DNA of 28,022 nucleotides from Chara braunii (taxonomy: Eukaryota > Streptophyta > Charophyceae > Charales > Characeae): positions 1,409,595 to 1,437,616 of the forward strand of contig BFEA01000082.1 of the NCBI GenBank assembly GCA_003427395.1, read 5' to 3'. Below the pieces are notes generated by a model. That model ran no database searches, was not told the origin of the DNA, and worked only from the letters and a program-made list of their open reading frames with translations. Below are positions 9,841 to 19,240 of the stretch, piece by piece. How positions within the stretch are numbered: the first letter of the stretch is position 1; the number at the start of each line of letters is the position of its first letter. A program made the translations under genes and the position numbers.

Positions 9841-9906
9841 TTTGAGGACCTCATAGTGTGTAAGAGCATACTTCAGTTTCCTGAAGGCTGCCTCACACTC
9901 TTCAGT

Positions 9907-10657
9907 CTACTCCCAAGGGGTGTCAAGTCGAGTTCGATCTGTTAATGGGGAAGCTATAGTACAGCCCGTCATCCCCCAAAACGATCTGACCTCCGTAATA
10001 GTCTGAGACCTGGGCCAGTCACGTATGCTGGTCAACTTAGCATCGTCCGACCTCAACCCATCCGCGGAGATTTCATGACCCAAGTACAAGATCTTGGTGC
10101 GACCAAACTCGCATTTCTCCAAGTTAATCTTGTACTGCTGTTGTCTTAGAAGACCTAGCACTATTTTTAAATGCTCAGTGTGCTCCTCTACAGTCCTACT
10201 AAAGATAAGAATATCGTCGAGGTACACGACGATACCTCAACGATAAACTTGTCTAAGTACTCGTGAAATATCCTATTCATGGCGTGTTGGAATGTCCAAG
10301 GGGCATTGCATAGGCCAAAGGGCATCACAACAAACTCGCACAGACCGTGCCTGGTCTGATATGCGGTTTTGTGCTGGTCCTTAGGTCTAATAGCAATTTG
10401 ATGGTATTCGGACTTTAGAGGTATCTTAGTAAAGTACCGACATCCCTCTCTCTATCCAGTAGGTAGTCGATGCGGGAGGGGCTTTGCATTTTTAACGGTG
10501 ATGGCATTGAGGCCCCTATAGTCAATGCATGGACCACCTCCCTTTCTACCATGCCTGTCGGCTCCGAAAAAAAGTCGGAATATTGCGCGACGACCGATTC
10601 TATCTCTGGGGGTGTTTTAACGGCCTCCTCTTTTTCAGAGACAAAGACTAGATGCAT
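9907..10657 (-). pseudogene. Gypsy reverse transcriptase, deleted and frameshifted
   Basis: The catalytic motif YLDDILIFS lies at about 10198-10224, followed by NLEKCEFG and YLGHEISADG, typical of Ty3/gypsy RT palm and thumb. Upstream, in another frame, HQIAIRPKDQHKTAY, EFVVMPFGLCNAP and TFQHAMNRIF are readable (about 10250-10410). The start is damaged. The linker ending REVVHA (near 10530) runs straight into IDYRGLNAITVKN, so a block of roughly 60 codons that the family has between them is missing. A frameshift lies near 10471-10476, an inverted insertion near 10225-10240 puts YLDD out of frame, and a short deletion sits near 9958-9966. This copy cannot encode active RT. Confidence 0.85.
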
Positions 10658-10672
10658 GCCCTCCTCGCGATT

Positions 10673-11110
10673 CTACTTGTGGTAGTTATAGAAAAACAAA
10701 ACACACATGCAGCCGTAGTTCTCAACTGGACTGCTAGCCTTATACTTTTGCAGTCTAACGGTCCTACCATTTGGCAACTTGTGTAACAACACCTTCCTAT
10801 CCCAAAAAAACTGAGGTTGAGCAACCTCGAGGCAGTACATGCCTAGTAACATGTCGAAGGGCAGTTTGTCGCTAACGAGGAATGAGATTTTATGTCTCAC
10901 ATCCCCTCCTCCATAAGAGAAGGAACAGACTACGTCCTTGACATAGTCTTTAACTATCATTTGGTGCTTGTTGGCCAGCGTAGAAGCTACGGCTCTGCTA
11001 AGCCTCAACACTTGGTCCCCTAGCGCAGTCTATCCACACAACCACGACTAATGAAGTTTCGTGTAGAGCCTATGTCAACGAAGGCGCCAACTTTGCAGCC
11101 ACCTACATCA
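10673..11110 (-). pseudogene. Gypsy aspartic protease, active site altered
   Basis: The retropepsin that cuts the polyprotein. Its active-site strand reads VDIGSTRNFISRG, with the Asp codon at 11074-11076. The family motif is D[ST]G, so Ser or Thr has become Ile. A frame change near 11010-11020 separates this from the rest, which continues as LRLSRAVAS, then SFLVSDKLPFDMLLGM with the conserved LLGMxxL region before a DRKV segment. It sits between the gag zinc knuckle and RT, as expected. It is both frameshifted and catalytically suspect. Confidence 0.75.
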
Positions 11111-11461
11111 ACCTCTACTACGAAATGTTCACCTTTTGGACCTCTACTGATCATCGCCCAAGAGTCTTTGGAGTCCTTCCTTGACCACTCAGTCTCTTAC
11201 TCTTCTAGGGCCTCAGACACATCTCTCGAACAGAGCGTCAGTCGGTCCGAATGTGTCTGCAGGGCGATACGTGGGTCACTAGCCCTGGCCAGCGCCTGAA
11301 GTGGGGAAGGCAACGTTACCACTTCAGCGCAAGTAAAAGTGGCTAAAACTCCTACTGGCCCAAGGTGTTTCCCTACGAAGTACTCGCAGAAGCACCGCCA
11401 GGGTTCGAAGATAGTCCGACCGCCGTTGGAGAGTTACCCTCGTTATGACTTTCTTGCCTCG

Positions 11462-13125
11462 ACACGTTCTGGATGTATGGCTATAGTTGCCACAATTTAT
11501 ACATGTACCCCTAGCAACTCGGTTCCTTCACACCTCATACTCTAAACCAAATTTCACCCAAGCGGGCGTACCTTGACCCGTGGACCGTACTGCCTTCTTT
11601 TTCCCGGTCCGCCTAGCCTTTTCTTTTATGGGTACCACGACTCCCCCATTCGAAGTCTCATTGGCCCCATCATGCTCTTTCTCCTCCCCAAGATCTGGGA
11701 AGTCGTCAATTTTTGTCGCCTGACCTTCTTGGTCGACAAACATTAGTTGCCCTTTATTCTTCCAGTCCTAGGAGAGTCTCTTCTTCCTACCATCTCCCTG
11801 ACTCTAATGCACGAACCCCAGTTTTGCCTCTATATCTAAGGCCTTCTTCCTGAAGGAAAAGAAGTTGTGTTGTTCGACATAGGCCTCATCTACCAATTTT
11901 GTCATAACCTATGAAGGCAGACATCTTAGGTAATTTGTGAGGAGAACCTGCTGGTCATAGCGCACAGTAGGTACCACGAGCCCAGATGTTCTACAGTATC
12001 CGTGAGCTCACGAACATTCGTGTACCTTCTGGCACAAAGACTGTTGATTGCATTTGTGGCCTTTTGAGCCTCTTGAGGGTCATGCCACCTGTTATACACG
12101 GACCGTACAAATTTTTCCAATATCTGGGTCTGGGCCTAGGCATCGAAGTTCTGATTGTAGCCCTGCTGCTGCACTAGGTCATTCAACCAGCGGGCTACTG
12201 ACCCTTCTAAAAAAGTGGCGGTCGCTACAACTTCTTGCTCCGGACTGGTAAGCTTGTGCCTCACATAGGTAGGCACCGTCCTTACCTAGGTATCCAAGTC
12301 CTCATCCTTCTTCCTATCGCCAGAGAAGGGCTTAGGACTCAACAAGGGTATTTTGGGCATCCACTGCATGGGTTGCATTGGCCCAGGAGATTGTTGCAGT
12401 GGCTACATAGCCACCGAAACAGGTTGCTGCACACTAACATGAGCCTGACTTGGCAGTGGGACTGTAGTAACCACTGTCGTGGATGGTACGGTAGAAGTTC
12501 TAAGAACCGGACCACTAGTCGCTACATAACCACATGGAGGACGCATGCCAAACATAGGTGAGAATGAGGGTCCAACTGGCGACGACGTCATTGATGGACC
12601 CGCGCCCGAAGGAGGAGCTACAACATACTGGGGCTGCCTCATCATGGGACGAGGAGTCTGCAGTGCAGTTTACGCAACGCTCGAATCGCAGAGTCAAGTG
12701 TTGACTCATCTAATGCTTCTAATCTGTCTAACTCTTGTTTCTTACTCCATAGTTTCTTTTCTTATCAAAATAGTTCTTTTGCTTCTCTCTGCTGCCTCAT
12801 CCAATTGCCGTTGTGGCTTATCCTGAAGTTATTTTGCTTGGAGGATTTCATAATCCTCTGGAGAGAGTTGAGCCAGTCGGCTGACTTGTGCGCCAACACT
12901 CTGGCTAATAGAAGCCCAAGAACCACTTTGACTGACTCCTGACGAAGTGGCTTGTGAAGAGGTCTGCGACATGGTAGAGGAGGTAGCCATGGTCGTACTA
13001 GTACTAGCTATAATTCTAGACTTGGCACTGGCCTCAGCCACCCTCACTCTTGTTGTCGTTGTTCTCTCTCTAGCCTCTCTCCACAGTCTTCTCTCGTCTC
13101 CTAGACCTAACTTTAATAAAGTCAA
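11462..13125 (-). pseudogene. Gypsy gag, broken
   Basis: Gag forms the virus-like particle. In order on the minus strand: a basic, Ser/Thr-rich N-terminus (13125-12829); a helical, Gln- and Glu-rich stretch with two stops (12830-12700); a Pro/Ser/Val-rich stretch (12645-12403); and the capsid-like core (about 12310-11926) with phrases such as EQEVVATATFLEGSVARW, FVRSVYNRWHDPQEAQ and RYTNVRELTDTVEHL. A basic linker follows (11743-11528), then a CCHC zinc knuckle, CINCGNYSHTSRTC (11462-11503), with exact C-x2-C-x4-H-x4-C spacing. Core stops at 12286-12288 and 12136-12138 are TAG where Trp fits. Several frame changes separate the parts. The start at 13125 is a guess. Confidence 0.8.
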
Positions 13126-14426
13126 GGGTCGACTGAGAGCAATTCTTCGAGTGACCCTAAGGTCATCACTAGCAACTCCTCACTACTACTTGCATCACTC
13201 ATGAGCTACAGTATGTGTGATCTAAACTAGAATCCACACTGAATTCTACCTCAGCATGACACGCAACCGATTAAGATACACAACTTAATTGGTCAGCCTG
13301 GATAGAAACAGTTAGGTGGTTAGGTGTCAACAAATGTCAAATCCTACAGGAAATATTAAATTTATTTTTAGATTACTCTAATATAGATTGCAATGCAGCA
13401 AAGAATATACTACTCTAGTTGCAGCTGTCTATCAGTTGTTAGTCAAGTCCGTAACAACTAATCATCAAAAATAAAAGTAATGCTACCTGCAGAGATGTAC
13501 GTTGAATGGTTGTTTATCTAATTAATGCAACGACGAACCGTTGTCGGAATCCAACCCTTTCCCTATATCCTTCTTGAGTAATCACTTTGTGTCAACGCCC
13601 TGAGCATCTGGTTGAGCAGCAAGTCTAAAAGTGTGCAATCCGACCCATCCCTGTGCCCCAAGTCAATGTCGAACCTGCCAGCCCCTACACATTATTTATC
13701 CTCGCATGCAACGAGCCTTACACCCAGTTTGATCTGGCTGATCAGGAGGCATTTAAGGAGATCCCCCGTAACTCCTCAGGAGTTATTTAACGTCGCAGAC
13801 AGGACGACGATCACAACCAAAATCAACACCGAGTCCCCGCCAGAAATATTTCAAGACGGTCTGGTAAGCGTTTGTTCAAAGGGTTGGCATGTCCTGCATG
13901 ACCTCTATTGCGCAGCAGCAGAACCAAGGGCTTGTGGCAAAGCATGCGTGTACTAGTCCCAGCGGGTTGGCATGGTGACCGTGACCCGAGTGCTTCGTCC
14001 AGGGCCCTTCAGAGGTTACGCCCATCTCCTACCAGCTTGCTGCCCAGGAAGAATGTTGACTCTAAAGGTTAAGTGCTCATGACACCTCACATTGAGAGGA
14101 CTCACAAGACAAGACTCACTTCCTCACGGTAAGAAGTAACAAAGAGGGTAGATAAGGAAGAAAGCAACGTACCTCATAATGTTGCCCCCAACCACAGATT
14201 TCTCACCGGTAACCTAATGTGCACTTATGATGATCATTTTTTGCCTCGGCACAACCAACACCGAGCTCTCATCAAGTGTACACCCCTAATGTCACCACAT
14301 AGCTTCCTGACGCGCCCACACGACCTTGGGCCGCCTTACGTCCAACGCCCAAGCCTTATCACTGTCTGACACCTCATGCGAAGCACCGAACAGCTATAGC
14401 GAAGAACCAATGAGCGCAGTTCGAAA
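13126..14426 (-). other. Untranslated leader of gypsy element
   Basis: The 1.3 kb between the primer binding site and gag has no domain I recognise on either strand. A 114-codon plus-strand frame at 13612-13956 is antisense to the element and lacks motifs. Long leaders are common in plant Ty3/gypsy elements and usually hold the packaging signal. I see no obvious one. Confidence 0.5.
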
Positions 14427-14440
14427 CAACTCTCATACCA
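14427..14440 (-). promoter_or_regulatory. Primer binding site, tRNA-iMet type
   Basis: In element sense the site reads TGGTATGAGAGTTG, three bases inside the 5' LTR. The usual Ty3/gypsy site, complementary to the initiator Met tRNA 3' end, starts TGGTATCAGAGC, so there is one early mismatch. It fixes the element's orientation and its LTR edge. Confidence 0.8.
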
Positions 14441-14443
14441 AAT

Positions 14444-14802
14444 TGCAAGGTAAATGAGCAATAGCGAGATGGCAATATTCAAATTGCACAATCACAATGA
14501 AAGTCAGATCGTATCAGAGTGTTCAGAAAGTAGCATTGCACCAATATGACACCAACGGAGAATCGTAGCACTGAAAATCAATGTCAATGAGAGCTTGCTC
14601 TCGCCACCACCAACATATGTATCCAGTCTCTATCTCCCTACTTTATGCTTGGCGCCCAGCCTACTCCCCACACAGCTACTACTAGCCTACTAATTGACAA
14701 TGCAACTGTTGACGTCAGCAGACTCCAAAGTACTTGAAGATGTCGTTCATGCAGACCATCACCAATATCAAGAATGTGCTCTCACATCATCATCATCATC
14801 CT

Positions 14803-14862
<60 letters not shown>

Positions 14863-15471
14863 GTCTTCCCTTTGAACACCCGAAGACCACCCCTGTGCCT
14901 CACTGTACATCCAAGCCCTCAGCCAGCTATGGAGGCTGGGCTATGGCGCTGCCCTCAGCAGCGCCCTGCTTCTTGCACGACCTCAGGCGCTTACATGTCG
15001 CATCTCAATGCCAACAGCAGCCCACGAGCGTTCGCTCTAGCAGTGCTGCCGCTAGCATGCGAGTGCCTGAATGCTCTCTAGGCAGCAAACTCTTCCCTAT
15101 ATGGAAAGAGTCTGCCTGTCTTCACAGCCTGGCTGGCCTGGGCCAGGGCAAGCTTCCGATAGGCCCCTGGATGTTGCGCCTCTGGTGCAGTTACTCGGCC
15201 TTATTCAGTTGGGCCTCCCAACTGTCTATGTATGAGGCTGCGAATCTCGCCCAGGGCCTGCACTTTCAGAAATGCCTAGAAGACCGTGGAATTTCCTTGC
15301 TGCTCGGCCTGTGTTTCCTCAACCAACTAGCATGACGAAACTGCCTGGACTCCAAATATGAATTTGACAGCTTAGGGCCTCTCGTGATTTGTTAGGTTCG
15401 CCTTCACTTAGGGCATACACATTTATAACAGGGGCCCCTCAGGCCTGCCGAGGACCCAGATCCTCGAAACA
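14444..15471 (-). repeat. 5' LTR of gypsy element
   Basis: About 1,028 bp, the partner of 6321-7344. It opens TGCAAGG on the plus strand and ends near CGAAACA. Its main difference is a CT-rich run at 14803-14860 that is far longer than in the other LTR. No clear TATA box is shared by both LTRs. Confidence 0.9.
14803..14860. repeat. (TC)n microsatellite in 5' LTR
   Basis: A 58-base TC run with one TTTC break, expanded relative to the matching site in the other LTR (about 6700-6720). Confidence 0.95.
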
Positions 15472-16129
15472 ATATAGGTGACACTTAAGTTGATTGTTCA
15501 GTTTTGTACAATAGCTTCTAAGATGAAGATCCTGACGAATCAATTCTCATTTCCGAGATATGAAAGATGTAGAAGGTAATGAGGTTTTATTATATTTCTA
15601 TATGGAACAGGGAAGGAACGTTTAACATTTTAAAACATAATGATTCAATATGATGGTCGTTCATTTGTGTATCCTATTCTGATTGAGTGGTGTCATCCTA
15701 TGGTAAGACTTCTTAAGTGGTTAACGAGATAATGTGGAATCAAATATTGCTTATTTTGTGTTGGTCAATAATATTTTATTTTTCATATTTTTTATGTTTT
15801 TTTCATTGGCATATGAAAAGTGCGAGATGACGTACAGGGTTCTTTACAGGTCCCATACAAATATTATTTGTACGTTTTATACGAAAAGCCCCCATACACG
15901 TACATTCCGGTAACGTAGGTGAAATGAATTGAACATAATATTGAAGCATCATTTTAGAATCACCCCATGTGTTTAAATTGTCACACAAGGGAACACTTTA
16001 TAACAACTAAGAGCTACCTATTTATTTCTCTCATCGGGCCAAGGGAACAAAGAGTCTCAAGCAAGATTCCTCTCGTAAGGGTTGATGAAAGACAATGGTT
16101 GGAGGACATAGAAACTAGGTATACATTAC
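15472..16129. other. AT-rich spacer between gypsy and LINE
   Basis: No gene or repeat is recognised. The first bases after the LTR give no match to the left flank of the element. It may hold decayed LINE sequence, as the 5' limit of the LINE is unclear. Confidence 0.45.
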
Positions 16130-16169
16130 AATAAATCTTAGTCTAAGCTGAAAGTGGATTAAGAAGAAA

Positions 16170-17494
16170 CCCGTGAGTCTATTATCCAAATCATCTAAGA
16201 CTAGGCTCTTAGACATAACATTATCATGGTACTGCCCCTGGTCGCCCCCTAGGGGAACCAATGGGTGTTTTTGTCCTCAGATTGCTAAAAGTGTTTCAAA
16301 TTTATTCTCAATTGTATTCATAAGGGATGTAAGACTCATTGTCCAGCAGGTGTTGCTCCTCAATTAAATTGGAGTTGATCGTCCCCGCACTAGTAACCCG
16401 GGGACGTGGTCTAAAATATAAATTGAAATCCTAGTACCAAGGGTACGTCCCAGAATTAACAATTATGTTAACAAAGGATTGGTCGAATGGAAAGGAGGTG
16501 ACAAAAATGACGCATTGTTTAAAGATGAGGAATGAAGAAGGGAAGATTAAGAAACGAGTTTCAAATGATTGCAAATGTAATAACCCTCTCTCCATACTCA
16601 ACTACTCTAGTCTCCCTCTTTACCTTAAACGAAAATAACATAGCAGTCCCGCATCCGGAAAACAAGGTGATTTAGGTCTCAATGGACCTAATCTATAGAA
16701 TTAGGGTGTTAAGTAAGGACGCCTCATCGTGGTTGGTCTTTAGACCTGCAACAGATATCTCGGATCTACCAATTGATCCTGCCAGCTGGACATGGGGAAC
16801 ACAAAAGAAGCAGGAACGAAACTACATTAGATTCCTACATTCCATATCAGTTAAGTCTGCCTATCGAATGTTAAAACCTAGAATCAACCTAAAAGACAGA
16901 GTTTCCCTGAGATGGATGCAACATCTGAACCTAAGTAGAGAAGCCATAAATCAGGTAAAATGGTTCAAATCAGTAAAGATCAAGGCCTGCAAAAATAGAG
17001 TCACTTCAATGACAAATCGAACATCGTTGTCTTCCTACGTGACAGGTTAATTGATAGGTCCTCCCAAGAGCAAAGAGGTACAACTGAACCTTGGTGTAAG
17101 CTCTGTCTATCAACCTTCCCTAGGAGAAAAATCCCAGAAACAATAGAGCATATCTTTGTGGAGTGCCTCGGCGCAGTCTGGCTATGGAGATGGTGGGATC
17201 GTGTTTGTAGTCAATTGGGTACAAAGACATAATGGCTATGGGGTTGGAAAGAAATCCTACTTGAAGTCTCGTCTACAGATCACAGACGACTTCACTCATA
17301 ACATGTTCATCCTGGGTAGGAGAGCGATCCTTTGAGCCATATGGCCAAGAAGATGCACCAATGAATAGGAAGGTGCTAGATTAGATGACCCTCAATTCAC
17401 TAAATGCATCAGACAACAAATACAAATGGATATCTTGAACCAATGGGAAATACTTAAGGAAAGATTCATTACAACACATCCAAAAAAAATATAA
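16170..17494 (+). pseudogene. LINE ORF2 C-terminal part with zf-RVT
   Basis: ORF2 supplies endonuclease and reverse transcriptase for LINE copying; only the end is here. Readable pieces in order: FCPQIAKSVSNLFSIVFIRDV (about 16260), a weak INNYVNK segment (about 16455), GDLGLNGPNL (about 16670), then ISVKSAYRML (about 16845), a hallmark just before the zinc-binding region. In another frame comes CKLC (17095-17106), then ETIEHIFVEC with His at 17149-17151 and Cys at 17164-17166, followed by VWLWRWWDRVC. This is the RVT zinc-binding domain of plant LINEs. RRAIL*AIW has TGA at 17333-17335 where Trp is usual. At least two frameshifts and several stops make it non-functional. Confidence 0.75.
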
Positions 17495-17949
17495 TCAAGA
17501 TCTTTCAATCATTCAGTAGTGTCTGGCTAAGGTGGGAAAAGGGAGGGAGAATAGGGAAGGTGATGTGGGAAGGTGAGTCGGGAAAGAAAGGGGAAAAATT
17601 TAATAGAGATTGCAAGTTAGTATTCAACGAATGGACCGAGATAGATTCTTTGATTCCCCTTCGCCCCATGCATGAATTCCCCAACCTCTTTCCAACCCCT
17701 CATAATGCTATTATCTCATTATCATGGTTTGATCTGGATGAGTAGCATAGCTAGTGCTTTAACTTCATCTAACACTCAAGTTGGGGTGAAGAGGCCAAGC
17801 ATTCATTTTCCATCTCCTCAAGCTCATGTATCGAATGAGACGCTGGACCCGGTTTCCTGCAGGTACAGCTCCCCACTAAAAGATGGAGTGAGAAGTATAT
17901 GTATACTAGTTGGGGATGCTTATATCATTTGAACTAGTACTTCATGCAG

Positions 17950-17954
<5 letters not shown>

Positions 17955-18020
<66 letters not shown>
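17955..18020 (+). repeat. 66-nt pure poly(A), LINE tail
   Basis: Sixty-six uninterrupted A follow the LINE 3' sequence, which ends ATGCAGTCTTT. This marks the 3' end of the reverse-transcribed copy. Confidence 0.9.
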
Positions 18021-18021
<1 letters not shown>

Positions 18022-19240
18022 GCGGTAAGGGGAAAGGTTGGGAGTCATCGATGCTGGAAAAGTGGTAAGGAAAAAATAAAAAGAAGTAGTAGCAACTGCG
18101 CGCAGGCAGCCAAGTGAGGAGAGAAAATGGTTGGGGCAACAATGGATGATGGTTGCCCCTATAGAAAAGGAGACTAAAGACATAGGCAAAAAAAAAAACC
18201 ATAGGGGGTCAATAGAAACATGAGCAAAAAGAGAAAAAAATTGATCGCAAGGACGGAAGAAAGAAAAAGAGGCAAAGAAATAAAAGATGGAAAAAAAAAA
18301 GAAACTCATCTTTCTAATGAGAGCATTGGGGATGAATTCAATAGATATATACGAACCTCATTGTCACGCCTCACAGTAGATGTAGAGATAAGGGAAGTAG
18401 GGGATTGGGAGAGCCAAAATTTCAAAGCAGTCACTGACAAGTTCGCCCAATGGGTTTTGGGAGGATTAGGACAGAAAAGGGTCACCGTGTGTGAACGACA
18501 CTAGTGGAAGGTGAGTGGGGACGTCTCCTAGCCAATGGACAACTCAGATAAATCACTATATATGTATCCCCAACCCGACTAACTTAGCTCATCCTATCAA
18601 GCAAATACTATATGTCTTGCTAACTTGAAGGGATTTACATTGTGGTGTGTTCGGCCTCTATGGGGAAACCGATCTCACAAAATTGATGAAAAGGCTTGAA
18701 GTTATCAAGTGGGGAAAAATGATAGAATACCTAAGAGAGCAAGTGACAATTGAAGTTCATGGATCGAGAAAGAAGAAGAGAAACAAGATGAGAAGGGAGC
18801 GGGGTAAGAAGAAGAGGGGTTGTTGAAGGTGAAAATGAGGGTTCAAGGCAGGAAGTCGATGTGATTGACCAGACACCCTATGACTTAGAAGGAGAAGATT
18901 TAGATGAGGAAGAGAATGAGAAGATCCTTATACTCACAGTCAGTTACTTTATGTCAAATTGTGTGTTTTTTTTAGCATTGAAAATTCCTCTGCTGATATT
19001 TATGAAAATTTTAAATTTTTTATAATTTTGAATATTGGCAAAATTTATATGAAACTGCATTTTTTTCTTATAGTTTTATAGGGTTTTCTTTTCTTTTCTT
19101 AGTTAGTTAATATGATATCAACTTTATGTATTAGTGGCATGTATGCCTTTGGGGAGTGATAAGTTTTTTGATCATTTAGGCATTCATAAATCATCCTTAA
19201 CATAGGATTCGTGAAAAGCAAAAAAAAAAAAAAAAAAGTT
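18021..19240. other. Unassigned coding-like stretch ending in A run
   Basis: This is purine-rich with coding-like fragments I cannot name. A 94-codon plus frame at 18220-18504 begins MSKKRKKLIARTEERKR and later has FNRYIRTSLSRLTVDVEI and FAQWVLGGLGQKRVTV. Near 18825-18950 another plus frame reads acidic: VIDQTPYDLEGEDLDEEEN. Frames are not continuous. An 18-base A run closes the stretch (19220-19237). It may be a decayed retrocopy or part of an unknown element. No catalytic or binding motif is visible. Confidence 0.3.

Larger units (their letters stand above)
6321..15471 (-). mobile_element. Ty3/gypsy chromovirus LTR retrotransposon, defective
   Basis: A 9.15-kb element on the minus strand, complete in outline. 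Read in its own direction it has a 5' LTR (15471-14444), primer binding site (14440-14427), leader, gag, protease, reverse transcriptase, RNase H, integrase, chromodomain, polypurine tract (7363-7345) and 3' LTR (7344-6321). Gene order protease-RT-RNase H-integrase is diagnostic of Ty3/gypsy, and a chromodomain after integrase marks a chromovirus. Every coding domain carries stops, frameshifts or deletions, and the two LTRs differ at roughly one base in ten by eye, so it is old and could move only with help. The outer ends are not certain to the base: the left LTR begins TCCAAGG where the right begins TGCAAGG. Confidence 0.9.
16130..18020 (+). mobile_element. 5'-truncated LINE with poly(A) tail
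   Basis: The 3' portion of a non-LTR retrotransposon on the plus strand. It shows the C-terminal part of ORF2, about 450 bp of 3' sequence without coding signal, and a terminal poly(A) run. 5' truncation is normal for LINEs. The left edge is uncertain, and I found no target duplication of the bases after the tail (CGCGGTAAGG). Confidence 0.75.

Noticed and set aside
13612-13956. 114-codon plus frame in the gypsy leader
   Set aside because: It is antisense to the element, has no recognisable domain, and sits in an untranslated leader.
17942-18309. Minus-strand Phe-rich frames
   Set aside because: Poly-Phe comes from the complement of the 66-A tail; the rest is AT-rich and reads as random.
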